Source of the DNA: Basidiobolus meristosporus CBS 931.73
Taxonomy: Eukaryota > Basidiobolomycota > Basidiobolomycetes > Basidiobolales > Basidiobolaceae
Length of the DNA stretch: 64,000 nucleotides
Reading direction: 5' to 3'
NCBI GenBank assembly: GCA_002104905.1
Contig: MCFE01000057.1
Coordinates: 124,001-188,000, forward strand
Shown here: positions 1 to 11,138 of the stretch, piece by piece
Numbering within the stretch: position 1 is the stretch's first letter
Layout: each line of letters opens with the position of its first letter
Notes under the pieces: generated by a model
What the model was told of the DNA's origin: nothing
Database searches by the model: none
The model's input: the letters and a program-made list of their open reading frames with translations, nothing else
Position numbers and translations under genes: made by a program

Positions 1-1131
1 CTGGTACAAGGGACGCTTTCGTAGGTGTAGTCACGAACCCATTCGTAATCGTAAGACTGTACATGTGTAAGTTTCTTCACTGTAAACGCACAATCAACAG
101 CAGTCTGAAATATACCGTCTCTTCCTCCAATTCATCTGCTTTTCGTTTCTTCAGTTTCTCGGTAGCACTTTCTGTGGGAAGGAAAAATGCCAGGAATGTC
201 TCGCTAGGGTCGTGTGGATTCTGCATTGGCTTGAGGATGGAGTTGGTAGATTTCGTCAAGTCAGCATTGCTTGAAGAGGACTACAGAAAGAATGGTTGTA
301 TAAGTAAAGACATCTAGAGAATATCAAGGCGACAGGCATGCATACTTTATCCTCTACAGTTGGATCGGGAAATCCGTCGTATGAACACTGAGTATAGGAG
401 CTTCCTAAACGCTGGAAATCCGGGAATATAGGTGTGATTTCTACAGGCTTGATATTGGGGTTTTTGGGATGCTTCAGCTTGGACATCAAATCTGGATCGT
501 TTGCACTCTTGAAGGTACGCTCGACTGACGCTATCTGACCCTCCAAAGAATAGTCTATATCTTCTAAGCCCTTTGTAGCGGAAAGACCAAAGCTACGAAG
601 AACGCTGTTATTCAACTGAACCTTCATAGGCAAGAGGGAAATGGAACTTGCCTGCTTTCAACTGCTTTCCCTTTTGGAGAAGAGCGAGTAATTTCTGAAG
701 AGATATACTCGGTACGACGTAACCAAGGTACAAATTGACGTGAACGCGCGCCAAAACCCTCCGCGGGAGGTTTCACTAAGAGTGCTCGGTCCTTTGGATC
801 AAGTTTGGCACTAGGGTTGGGCTTTTCTTTAAAGCACGAAAACGCGAAAATGAGAAGACCTGCCTGAAGTGGCGACTTCAGATACTCGTGCCAACGTACC
901 TTTTCTTTTCGAAAAAGCATCGAGCTGAAAAAGATCGATGGGCATCCCCAGATCAGCATTGGTGTGTAGGGGGTATGGTGTGCTCTCTACTAGGCTGGAA
1001 TGACGGTACTCTACGAATCTCTCGGTGCTTTTGGGAACATCCAGGAGTTTAGGTACAAATGGAGGCGGTGGAAGCGCAGTTTGGTACCGCACATTGCATA
1101 AAAACTCGGCGCCAAATCTGTTTACAGGCAT
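1..1131 (-). CDS. PAF1: RNA polymerase II-associated factor 1 (Paf1 complex), C-terminal part beyond the window
   Basis: Paf1 is a core subunit of the nuclear Paf1 complex, which travels with RNA polymerase II and is needed for H2B ubiquitylation and Set1-dependent H3K4 methylation. The N-terminus at 1131 shows the family pattern: a NVRYQTALPPPPF stretch, then RFVEY and a DLGMPIDLF block. Later blocks are WLRRTEYISSE, a PVEITPIFPDF block, FLAFFLPTE followed by a KKRK basic run, and YEWVRDYTYE at the window edge. Four introns keep phase: 827-899, 605-651 (GC-AG type), 281-345 and 57-115. About 295 residues are visible; the acidic C-terminal tail lies to the left. No upstream in-frame ATG fits better. 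Identification is by memory of family motifs and is strong. Confidence 0.9.
605..651 (-). other. GC-AG intron in PAF1
   Basis: On the minus strand the donor reads CAG|GCAAGT and the acceptor AACAG. Removing these 47 bases joins the exons in phase 2 between the WLRRTEYISSE block and the next conserved block. A GT donor in this interval would leave an intron of only about 26 bases, so the GC donor is preferred. Confidence 0.6.
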
Positions 1132-1513
1132 CGATACTTAATTCATCTAGCACTCTTTGCGAAAATAAATGTGTTGCTTAGGTACCTTTTTGAAGTAGAC
1201 ATGATTTGTGCGATTGAAAGAGAAGTATAGAACTATTTGCCTTCGATTGACGCCAAAATATCTACACGAAATTGTGTAAAAGAACCACCTCTAGTCAAGT
1301 GAAATTTCACAAGGACACTTAACTCTCATATATAAGCGAATATTTAATTGATGAAGATAACCATTTGAATTTGATTTAATCACGTTGTTCGTATTTTTGA
1401 CTTTATTTGTTTTTACGAGGTTATTAAATATTGTATAGAAAACCAGAGCCGACGTTCCGGCCCAACTATATACATTGAAATGATAGCAAAGGTGCACGAT
1501 GTATCGCGAAAAT
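1132..1513. other. Intergenic: PAF1 promoter side and H2A 3' region
   Basis: AT-rich spacer upstream of PAF1 and downstream of the H2A stop. I see no gene in it; short open frames here lack recognisable motifs. Confidence 0.6.
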
Positions 1514-1912
1514 TTATAATTCTTGAGATTCACCCTCCTTCTTGGACTTCTTGGGCAACAAGCTTCCGTGAATGTTGGGAAGAACACCACCCTGGGCGAT
1601 GGTCACGTTGCTCAACAACTTGTTCAACTCCTCATCGTTACGAATGGCGAGTTGCAAGTGACGAGGAATGATTCTGGTCTTCTTGTTGTCGCGAGCGGCG
1701 TTACCGGCCAATTCGAGAATTTCGGCTGCGAGGTATTCAAGGACGGCGGCAAGGTACACGGGGGCACCGGCGGCGATACGTTGTGAGTAGTTACCCTTAC
1801 GCAAGTGACGATGGATACGACCGACGGGGAACTGAAGACCAGCCTTGCTAGAGCGAGACTTGGATCCACCAGTAACGGCCTTACCACTTTTACCACCAGC
1901 TTTACCAGACAT
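1514..1912 (-). CDS. HTA1: Histone H2A
   Basis: This is a canonical core histone of 132 residues, uninterrupted by introns. The N-terminal tail is rich in Gly, Lys and Ser; the fold contains AGLQFPVGR, the acidic-patch segment [20 protein letters not shown] and the block [14 protein letters not shown]. The C-terminus ends in SQEL, the phosphorylatable SQ motif of fungal H2A used in the DNA-damage response. It is replication-type H2A rather than H2A.Z. One mild oddity is IHGSLLP where most H2As have IHQNLLP or similar. The usual divergent H2B partner is absent; the upstream neighbour is the tail of MDJ1 in the same orientation. Confidence 0.98.
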   Translation of the reverse strand: MSGKAGGKSGKAVTGGSKSRSSKAGLQFPVGRIHRHLRKGNYSQRIAAGAPVYLAAVLEYLAAEILELAGNAARDNKKTRIIPRHLQLAIRNDEELNKLLSNVTIAQGGVLPNIHGSLLPKKSKKEGESQEL

Positions 1913-1977
1913 AATGAATTAGAGCTTTGAAGGGATCAGAAATTTGATTAGAGAAACCTCCAGGCATCCATCCGATA

Positions 1978-1985
1978 TTTATATA
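1978..1985 (-). promoter_or_regulatory. TATA box of histone H2A
   Basis: TATATAAA on the minus strand, about 66 bases upstream of the H2A ATG, a normal spacing for a TATA-driven histone gene. Confidence 0.55.
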
Positions 1986-2333
1986 AAAACGAATGTATCA
2001 CGATCATCCAATCAGCGTCACTGTATGCTAAAATCCAAAATAATGTCACTCCTGATCAATAATCGATTTGACTCGCCAATACCATCGCGTTGGACGCGTT
2101 AAATAACCCTGATAAATCCAGTGATACGCGTACTTAAGCAAAACGCACAATTAAATTTGGATCAAGTGCTAATTAGAACCGGGATAAAATCCAAATCACA
2201 AAATTGAAATCTTCATATCCATTTAATATTAATCTTAAAATATACAAAGATGAACTGGAAGTGAGTGCAACGAGTATTATGCGTATGTGGTAAGTGATGT
2301 GCGGTGCGTGATGATGGAAATTCTGGATCATGT
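1986..2333. other. Intergenic: H2A upstream region and MDJ1 3' region
   Basis: AT-rich spacer that must hold the rest of the H2A promoter. I found no divergent H2B frame and no other gene. Confidence 0.55.
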
Positions 2334-4221
2334 TCATGTTTGCCCAGCACTGCTGGCATGTTTAGGTGGTTGCGTACTTTGACGATTAGCTTCCTCGTTA
2401 GCAAACTCTTGCATTAGTTGTCGCTGCTTGGGCGTCATGTTTCTATATCAAGAATTAGCTCTAGGTTCTCCGGCCTGGTTCAATATAGGTATGGTTTACC
2501 TTGGAATTTCGACTTTAAGTTTAACATACTGATTTCCATAAGCCTCTCGATTTAGGATCTTGACCCCGCGGTCACGCATGACTGATATATCATCAGACTG
2601 CGTACCTGCTGGTATCTTGAGCTCTGCCTCGCCATCAAGTGTAGGGACTCTAATACAGCCACCAAGTGCTGCTTTATGAAGAGGGATAGTAGCATCAATG
2701 TATATATCCGAGCCTTTTCTTTTGAATATTTTCGATGCGGATACTCTTAATTTAACAAAAAGGTCTCCTGAAGGTCCCTTTCCATAAAGGGGCACATCTC
2801 CACTACCTGGAACTCGTATTTTGACCCCCTCATCGACACCTAAGGACGATATTAGACTTGTTGGTACAACAAGGAGTTATAGGCTATACATTTTTACCTG
2901 GTGGGACATTGACGGTAACCGTCTTATGACTTCTGACTCTTCCCATACCATCGCACAGACTGCATTTGCTTCCCGGGGGGATGTATACACCTTCTCCGTG
3001 ACACGAGGGGCAAGGGGTCGGGAATAACCCGAAGTTTATAGCCTGAGATATTTGGCCAGTACCTCCACACTGAGTGCAAGGTTCTTTCTTTTTGCCCGCT
3101 TTTAGGCCCTCTCCCTTGCATGGTTCACAAGTGGATATTGGTGTGATTGTGATGTTACGCTTAGTTCCCTTGACTGCCTCCATAAAATCAATTGTCAAAG
3201 GGACCTGGATAAACAACGTGTTATTCCATCAGCTCCTGACGGAGAATAAAGTGCATACGATAAACCACCTCCGTATTATTCCCTGATTGATAGACACCTC
3301 GGTGTGCTTTCCTTTGAAAACCGCCTCTGGTACCGAATATATTGCCAAATATATCTTCAGCATTGAATCCACCAAATCCTTCAAAGCCCTCGGAGTGAAA
3401 TCCTCCTCCAGCGTGTCGCGCAGACTTGAATCCATGACTACCACCAAAAGGGCTTTCTATGAATTGACAGAACTAGTTGAGTCTACGTAAAGTTGGGTCG
3501 AATCATTAGAAAAGTGAGTATTCACCGCTTGAGCGTCCAAATTGGTCGTAATCGGCACGCTTTTTGTCGTCAGATAGGATCTTGATACAGTAGTTAATAG
3601 TGTTAGATGGGAAATTTTGTGATGGAGAAGGCAAAGTTGCTACCTGATACGCTTCCTGCACTTTGACGAATTTTTCATGCGCACCTTCGTCCTCCTTGTT
3701 GCTATCAGGGTGATATTTTTTTGCCAGCTGAGTAGGACTTAGAGTTCAGTTTGGAAGATAGTGGTGCTAAGAAAATTCACCTGAAAATAGGCTTTCTTGA
3801 TGTCGCTTTTGGTGGCACTTTTGGAAATTCCCAACACTTTGTACGGATCCTCTTTCAGTTCTCTTGTTGGCGCTTCAAAGTATATACGCGGTTATAAATT
3901 GCCTGATTGAAAGTTTAAACCCTGGAATACCTGTTGAGTGGAAGGCTCGCTTTTGTTCGTCGAAGCAAGTGGAAGAGCGTAAACCTATCGACTTACATGA
4001 TGAGACACTAGACAATTCCTGACGAGGCGAATGCCCATACCTATCACTTCTATTCTCGATGTGTATCCGGCTATATCCCAAGAAGCATACCACGAGAGTG
4101 TGAATGGAGGTACGCGACTGCCGATTGGCTGATAATTCAGGAGGATCTTGCGTGAAGTATGGAGTGAAACCCGGCTAGATAACATGCTGTTGAACTTAGG
4201 CTTTATTTTCTCTCCCTTCAC
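2334..4221 (-). CDS. MDJ1: Mitochondrial DnaJ-type co-chaperone (type I Hsp40, Mdj1)
   Basis: Type I J-protein that stimulates mitochondrial Hsp70 in the matrix. The spliced model has nine exons and 472 residues: introns 3950-3996, 3873-3930, 3728-3780, 3581-3643, 3457-3525, 3205-3268, 2840-2897 and 2443-2499, all phase-consistent. Order: basic presequence ([13 protein letters not shown]), RAFHST typical of a cleavage region, J-domain beginning DPYKVLGIS with KKYHPDSNK carrying HPD, a G/F-rich linker, and four CxxCxGxG zinc repeats ([32 protein letters not shown]). The C-terminal substrate-binding part includes [11 protein letters not shown]. Exon 2 is only 19 bases. Translation may instead begin at the ATG at 4185, which gives a cleaner presequence. 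A variant without the first intron, starting at 4093, also stays open, so the N-terminus is less certain than the rest. Confidence 0.92.
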
Positions 4222-4851
4222 CTCCTTTTAGAAAACGAAGGTCAGTGAATAGGCTCGCTAGGCTTAATGTGCTACTGATCCATACGCAGATATATTATAG
4301 GAGCTGCACCATAACAGTCTAGCTACAGGATAAGAAAACCTCAAGAATCACGTGGGAGGTGATCTCAATTGATATGGGGTAATATACAATAATTAAGGCA
4401 GCGAAGATCTTATTCAAGACTAGTCATAATCAGTAATAGATTCGGTAAGATTTCGAAAAATCATTTGTCGAGTATTTATACGGCGGCCATATATTTTGGA
4501 TAAATAAGTGAAGTTTACAAATATCATGTTAGAGGTAGGTGGTAACGATTGCTCTTGTGCTCTTGCTTTTGGATCGATTGAAAGGGGTTGACCAATGACA
4601 GTGTCAGGCGTGATTCGTATTTGATATATTTGTTTATTTTCTGGGTTAGTTTTAACCGACTCTAGTGGTCGGGGTATTCAGTATTCGGGGCACGTCAGTT
4701 ATCAGTAGCTTAGCCCATATCTTGGAAAAGGCTACATTCTGAACATACATTTCAAGTAACACCAAGACGGTTCCTCATATATTTCTTGATATTCTCTTTG
4801 AATAGATATTTTTATCTCCCCTCGTTTCACCAATACTAGTCTCCTTCCACA
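4222..4851. other. Intergenic: divergent promoter region of MDJ1 and the 5'-nucleotidase gene
   Basis: 630 bases between two divergent gene starts. I see no open frame of interest and no clear regulatory motif. Confidence 0.6.
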
Positions 4852-6915
4852 ATGCCTGAAGTCGCTAGCCTGAAGTTTTCTTTCATCCATTTCAATGATG
4901 TTTATCACATTGGGGAGAGTAAAGAGGAGCCCGTCGGCGGCGCGGCCAGGTTCGCTAATGTCGTCAAAAATATAAAAGCTGAGGCGGTGGAGAAAGGCGA
5001 GGGGGCCCCGTTGGTTCTGTTTAGCGGGGATTGTTTCAACCCGTCGCTTGATAGTTCCATCACGAAGGGAAAGCACATGGTTCCTGTGTTGAACCAAATA
5101 GGCGTCGATGTTGCCTGTTACGGTAACCATGTATGCTCGAACTCACCTTCACCTGTAGAAAATCCATAACACTAAATGTACACATGCACAGGACTTCGAC
5201 TTTGGCGTTCCCAACTTGATAAAGCTTGCTTCTCAATGCACCTTTCCTTGGCTCATCTCAAACGTCTATGACACCGATACAGGAAGGCCTATAGCTGATG
5301 GAAAGGAGTATCTCATCAAAGAGCACAATGGACTGAAGCTCGGCTTTGTCGGCTTAGTTGAGAAGTAGGTGTTTCCATGTTCTCATGCTATCCATCCCTA
5401 TTTATCCTGATCTCTCTAACAATTGCCGTTTTGTAGAGAATGGCTTGATACAATCCCAAGGTACTTTTACTTAATACCCCTCGACGCCAATAGGACTAGT
5501 CGCTGATCTACTCATTATAGCTTGCCCGATACTGCGGACTACAGGGACTTTATTGCTACCGGAAGGGAACTGAGCCAGCGTCTAAGACATGAGGAAAAGG
5601 TGGATCTGGTGATCGCGCTGACCCATATGAGACTTCCAAACGATGAGATATTGGCTCGTGAGTGTGGGGATGTTATCGATGTGGTATTAGGCGGCCATGA
5701 CCATTTCTATCACATTGGAAACGGAATTGATTTTCAGCACGACAGCAATTCCAAAGGAATGGAGATATGTCAATCAGCCAGTGATGAGAACCTGCGTGTA
5801 ATTAAGAGTGGCACAGATTTCCGAGAACTTACCGTGGCTTGTGTAACTCTCACCAATGGAGAAAAAAAAGAGATCACCTCAATAACTGGTATGTGGGTCA
5901 CCCTTACCCCACGCTATCTTACCTAATCGCCTTTTTTGCAACAGCCAGAAGAGTAGAGGTCACCAGTGCTATTGAGCCTTGTCCTAGCTTAGCAAAGATT
6001 GTTGAGGAGGTGTCATCAAAGGTGTCGACTTCGCTTGATAAGATCGTCGGCACCAGCACCACTGAATGGGACGCGAGATCAGAGACAAATCGCACCCAAG
6101 AGACAGGCATTGGCAATCTCGCGGCTGATATCATGCGAGTTGCCTATCCCGACACACATATCGGCTTTTTGTGCGGAGGCACCATCAGATCTGATAAAGT
6201 GTACCCAGCTGGAGACGTGACCTTACGGACAATCATGGATATATTTCCATTCGAAGATCCTACGGTGGTCATCCGGATCAAGGGATGCGACCTGTGGGAG
6301 GCTTTGGAGAATGGAGTCTCGATGGTGCCCAAGCAAGAGGGTCGATTCCCTCACATCTCCGGCTTAGAAATTCATTACAACCCCAACAACCCAAGTGGCT
6401 CTCGTCTAGTAAAGGCTTTCACCACTAAGCATGTATCGAATGATCTGGTCAAGGAGCCATTGGATATGGAGAAGACCTATCAGGTTGCTACCAGACACTA
6501 CATGGCCGAGGGCTATGACGGATTCCAAGCGCTCAAGCGTGGCACGGTGATTGTGGATGAGGAGAATGGGATGCCCATGAGTGTGATGTTTAGGCGCTAT
6601 TTCCTCGGTCTCAAATACATCAATGCTATCAAGTTCAAAGATAACTATCCCGAGTGTGAGGACCACCAACGTAGCGCTACTTTGCAGAGGGCAGTTGATG
6701 CATTCCGGAGCCAACTTCACAAGCACCACAACCGCCCCGAGAAGGTCAACAGACCTGTTAAAGAAGCCATGAACTGGACTCAGCCTTCCTTATCCACCAA
6801 GAATGTCTTTGTCAACTCAGGGTTCTGTGATCGGAAATCAAAGAATGAGATCATCAAAGACTGGGCTACAGTTGGGCCTCAGATAGAAGGCCGAATTGTA
6901 CAGATTCGTGACTAA
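4852..6915 (+). CDS. 5'-nucleotidase / calcineurin-like metallophosphatase family protein
   Basis: Two-domain metallophosphatase of the UshA/5'-nucleotidase family, which removes phosphate from nucleotides or related sugar phosphates with a two-metal centre. The model has five exons and 604 residues with introns 5131-5191, 5365-5436, 5461-5520 and 5889-5944; exon 3 is only 24 bases. Metal-site motifs are all present: FNDVYH near residue 14, SGDCFNPS, CYGNHDFDFG (split by intron 1) and GGHDHF. The C-terminal nucleotidase domain has TGIGNLAADIMR and GGTIRSDKVYPAGDVT. No signal peptide or GPI tail is visible, so it is inferred to be cytosolic. The true substrate cannot be read from sequence. Confidence 0.88.
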
Positions 6916-7060
6916 AAGAGCTGTCAATGCTCTCTCTATTCATACTCAAATCCCGGTTATTTTGGAATCATTTCTCTATTTCTCGAGTTTAGACGTTATT
7001 TATCAGTCAAGATGCGACTCATTCATGTATGTTCTTTATTTATCAAGGTCGAACGAATGT

Positions 7061-7763
7061 TTAGACCCTCATTAAAATAGCCTCCAAGTGATGTTGTAGG
7101 GGTTTTTCTTGAGTGGCCATAGCGAGTTTATAGTGCAGTTGGTTCGTTTTCGAGTCCAACGTAAAGGTTCTAAAAGACCGTAGGGCTTAGATGCTGTAAC
7201 CACCATCGAACATAGAGCGAGCGTTTACCTTGAAAACTCGGTGACGTAGGGTTTAGTGGCTGAAGTGGTACGTGCCATATTTCCGTTCGATTTCAACTCA
7301 AGAACAAGATCTCCCTGTTCATTGAATCGGGCGTAGCCTTCTTCAATGGTTACCGTTCCTAGATAAAGGACTATCTATATATCGCTTTGAAAGGGGTATA
7401 GGAGCTGACAGAAGCTAACCTGAAGTTTGGGCTATGGCAAGCTCATAGCGTTGCTCCTCTCCAGGTTCGGACTTTGGCGCACGCAAATAGCCCATTTCTC
7501 CATGCATTGGCTTAGCGGCATCGGAAATACTACATGTCTTCTGGCTATTCCGTTTAGAATAGAAGATATGTCAGTTCCTAAGGTCAGAAGGCCAAGTCAT
7601 TGCGGCCTACATACATATAGGTTAGGAAAGGTTTTGCTCCAACGGTACTAAAGGTGACTTCTTCTGAGTACTCAAAAGGAGTAATTCCTGGGTATACGCC
7701 TTTTCCTTGGCCTCTCCATTTGCCAACCAAGGGCAAAATATGCTTCAATGTTGGGGCGGACAT
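7061..7763 (-). CDS. Nitrobindin-like haem-binding beta-barrel protein (THAP4 C-terminal domain family)
   Basis: A spliced gene of four exons (7615-7763, 7420-7544, 7229-7358, 7061-7169) encoding 170 residues; no single open frame reveals it. Introns 7545-7614, 7359-7419 and 7170-7228 are GT-AG and phase-consistent. It matches the nitrobindin pattern: LPLVGKWRGQGKGVYP near the N-terminus, PFEYSEEVTFS, then KPMHGEMGYLR, an ELAIAQTSG segment, TVTIEEG, and a final RTFTLDS plus HLEAILMR. Family members form a ten-stranded barrel that binds ferric haem through a C-terminal histidine; His in HHLEAILM is the candidate. Function in fungi is unclear; NO or peroxynitrite chemistry is known only for relatives. 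It is divergent from the transporter gene to its right. Confidence 0.85.
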
Positions 7764-8293
7764 GGTCTTTGTGAATGATACAAATTCCGCGGGGCGTGTG
7801 GCTTTTGAGATAACCGGTTTCGGTCACGTGACTGCGTTGGCGATATAATATCGCTACAGGGCATTTGAGTAACCATAAACACGTTCGAGCTGTATATATA
7901 TATATACTCGTGATGAAGTTGATTGAATGTCAATCAATACATGGCTAAGCATCTAGAACATATGTTTACTAATAACACTGTAAGCCTGTCACGGTAGCGT
8001 TCCCAACACAATATTATGTGCACTGCGTAGATACTGACAGCCCTCGACCCTTCCATAAATATGTGGTTACAAATAACACTACGACAAACAATTTCCAAAT
8101 TACCTCTGCAATCCATATATCCTGCTGCCCCTAAAATAACAATATAATCACATTAGCTCTCCCTACTCCTTGCACGCATTTCTGTATCATATAATACTGC
8201 TGTATATACTATTCCTTAGATAATCTGTCTATAGTACTATCTTTCAGCATCAAACTCGCTACTTGACTCTCACCGCCTGGAATATTACAAGCG
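7764..8293. other. Intergenic: divergent promoter region with a short TA run
   Basis: 530 bases between two divergent starts. It holds a (TA)n run at about 7893-7905; I see no gene. Confidence 0.5.
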
Positions 8294-10184
8294 ATGACAA
8301 GACCTGAGACGAGCCGCTTGCCTGAAAACTCTATAACATCCAAAAACCGTGGGCGCTGGTTAGTTTTGGGGCTAAGCGCGTTCTCTTTAACTGGAAACTA
8401 TTTTGTAAGTGAGCAGTCGTATTCTCTACTGAGCATCTTTTAATATGTGTCTAGGCATACGATATTCCAGCTGCTCTTAATGGGCAGCTGAGAGTTTACT
8501 TAGACTCTAACTATTACGACTGGCAGTATTCTCTGGCCCTTATGTATATAGCATATTCCATACCGAATATATTCTTGCCTTTGACGATTGGCCGGCTGGT
8601 CGAAACTTACGGTACATACGACCTATTAAAGGCTAGCCACGACAAGTTATTTACTCTTACACTTAATAGGCCCTCGAAAGATATTTCTCCTCCTTTCTGG
8701 AATCGTCATAACCGGGCAACTTCTTTTCACGCTCGGACTCTTTAAACGGTTTTTCCACTCATGATTCTAGGCCGCGGCTTACTGGGTGTTGGCGGAGAAT
8801 CGTTGGGTGTTGCTCAAGCTCAGATGACATACCATTGGTTCAGTATAAAGGAGCTCGGCTTTGCTTTGGGAGTAAATCTATGCTTTGCGCGATTTGGTTC
8901 AGTAATTAACGACGTTGTGAGTCCTTACATTGCCACGAACCACGGAGGTGTCCTTTCAGCTTCATGCTTTGGATTGGTGATGTGTTTGGTTTCCGGAATT
9001 TGCGCAGTATTCTTTGTTTTGGCAGATTACGTTGGTGAGGCCCAGGTCAGGTTAAAGATCCACCAAAGACTAGCAACCCACAGCGCTACCAACAAACGGT
9101 ACAGTGACCAACTGACCAGCGCTGAGAATGGGAATATACGCTGTAGCTATCTATCAGGGCTTTCGGATGGGTTTTCTCTCTTTGGTGATCGTGTTGATCA
9201 GCCTATGAGGCTTTCAGATATCTATCGCTTTCCGACCGAGTACTGGATTCTGTGCTGCATCATGGTTTGGTAAGTAGGGAATAAGATATCTATCACAGAG
9301 TCATTAATGAATCGATCATAGCTTTTATGGCTCAACCATCCCATTTATCAACATCGGTATGTTTATGTTTGGTCTGATCATTGCTTGATGGAGATTCATT
9401 TCAGTCTAACAAACCAACAAACACAGGTTCGGATCTTTTGCAGCAAAAATGGCTTGGACAAGATCCCATCACTGCTGGTGCCCTTCTCTCGATTCCTGAT
9501 TTGGTCTCCACACTGCTCTTACCATTTTCGGGTCTCTTGATGCATTTTCTTGGTTTCCGAATGGTAATCATGGTGTTCTGTGCCGGAATCATCGGCACTA
9601 TACACTGGTCCTTCGCCTTCACCGAATGGTCTCCGCTCCCTGGGTTGATCGGCTTGGGCTGCATGTCAGCTGTGTATGCCACGGTAAACTCCTTGTATGA
9701 GCCTCTCTAGGGTCACAGCCTAACCTTTCTCTAGTATTTCTGGCCCACAATCTCCCTTTTCATCGATGAAGTCTACCTTCCAACCGCGTACGCCGTAGCG
9801 ACAACGCTTCTCAACGCGTTCCTCAGCATAGCTCCACTCGTTGTAGCTTTGCTAGTGAACAAAGGCCATCAATATGTCTGGGTGGAGGGGTTTTTCTGTG
9901 GCGTTATTTTGGTGGGATTGGTGGGTTTACTCGCACTTTGGTTTTTTGACACTTGGTGGGGAAACGCTGTTCTTGCGGAGTCGAGGTGCCGTCAAAGATC
10001 CTATCAAGAGAACCCAGATTTTTCGGATTCCGAGGATGATTATTTCGAAGAAACTGAAGAGGTCTACGGTGATTCGGAAGCAAACACGCCGGAGAACCGA
10101 ATCGCTACTGATACGGGAAGAGAAAAGACCCCCCTTATTCACCGTGTCGACCCACCGACATTGTACGGCACAGAGCCATCATAG
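8294..10184 (+). CDS. MFSD1-like major facilitator transporter, reading frame broken by one base
   Basis: Multi-pass transporter resembling MFSD1, a lysosomal dipeptide uniporter in animals. Exons are 8294-8404, 8455-8611, 8670-9269, 9322-9356, 9427-9683 and 9735-10184. Family blocks are YDIPAAL after the first membrane helix, GRLVETYG, ILGRGLLGVGGESLGVAQ and the later TM pairs; the C-terminal tail is acidic and hydrophilic. The exon sum is 1,610 bases, one short of a whole number of codons. The break falls between about 8745 and 8761. Upstream, the frame ending in TLGLFKRFF fits helix 2; downstream the frame shifts by one. The T run at 8750-8754 is the likeliest site of a missing base. This may be an assembly error or a true mutation; everything else looks intact. 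Confidence 0.82.
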
Positions 10185-10346
10185 ATTATTTATTCACTGT
10201 TTTGATTCTTCCCTCCTGTAAACATTTTGACGTACCCGCTTTGTTATATATTGAACGAAACAGCGATAAATTTATAATAATCATAAGTGCGCTGATAAAA
10301 AGGGGGATTTTTACAATTAAAATAAGTATACATTTAGGAAGCGAGA

Positions 10347-10898
10347 TCAGGTACACTCGCTAAGCTTCTGAAAGATTGGCAGGCGACAGGGCCTATGGAA
10401 TATGGAGGCATCTTCTTGGCAATCGTAGTCCTCTTGAGACTTGAAAGGTTGGTAGATTGTACCTAAATGAGTTGGCGGCATTTCATCGATGTCGTGATTC
10501 GATTTTGTCCACCACAGACCCACATCATTGGTAGTCGAGGGTGGCGTCAACTCTCCACAAAAATTCTCCAAACTATCGACATCGCTGAAGTTGCCTTCAG
10601 ATGGCTCTGTGTCCGAGCTGGCCGAAGAAATATGAATAAAGCAACACCGCTGACCATAAGGACAGGATCCTTGCTCCCAAAAGGCCTTGCACATCAACGT
10701 CTTGTACTTCGGGTGACGGGTAACTGGCCGCAACTCGCTTTCACTGTGGGCGAACTGGCATTTTGCGCCATAACTATTAACAGGCGATTAATTGCAGGGT
10801 CGAGAACGCTCCTAAAATGTATCGACTCACCGACAAACCCCAGTTTCCTCATAGTTTCGACATAGCTCGGTCTTGTAAAGAACTACCATCTTATTCAT
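10347..10898 (-). CDS. Tandem CCCH zinc-finger protein (TTP/Cth2-like RNA-binding protein)
   Basis: Proteins of this family bind AU-rich elements in mRNA 3' ends and promote decay. Two exons (10831-10898, 10347-10773; intron 10774-10830, phase 2) give 164 residues. Finger 1 starts [15 protein letters not shown] and ends CQFAH across the splice; finger 2 starts [15 protein letters not shown] and ends CCFIH. Both fit C-x8-C-x5-C-x3-H, with the usual linker [10 protein letters not shown] between them. The rest is an acidic Ser-rich tail. The first exon is very short, and the open frame continues upstream without an ATG to a stop near 10980. An extra 5' exon starting at the ATG at 11091, 40 bases below a TATA stretch, is therefore possible. 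Confidence 0.85.
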
Positions 10899-11128
10899 AC
10901 GTCGCCCCTCTCGTTTTGATGAAGATACGCCTTTCCGAGTGCTCTTTTGCTGCTTTGGGGGATCTTTGGGAAGCAAGAGTTAGACTAGCACTAACGTGGT
11001 GAGCAGTGAAGATTTAGTTACTGTTGTCGGTGACCCACTGATCTCCACCAATCCATGTGATGTTACAACCGAAGAAACCCTTTGAAGTCATAATGCTGCT
11101 TTTGGTGTTCTTCGCAAGTGTGGCCAAA

Positions 11129-11138
11129 GTATATATAC
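11129..11138 (-). promoter_or_regulatory. Candidate TATA box for the CCCH zinc-finger gene
   Basis: A TATATATA-type stretch on the minus strand upstream of the zinc-finger gene. Its position would place transcription start near 11100, supporting a longer 5' region or an additional first exon. Confidence 0.35.
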
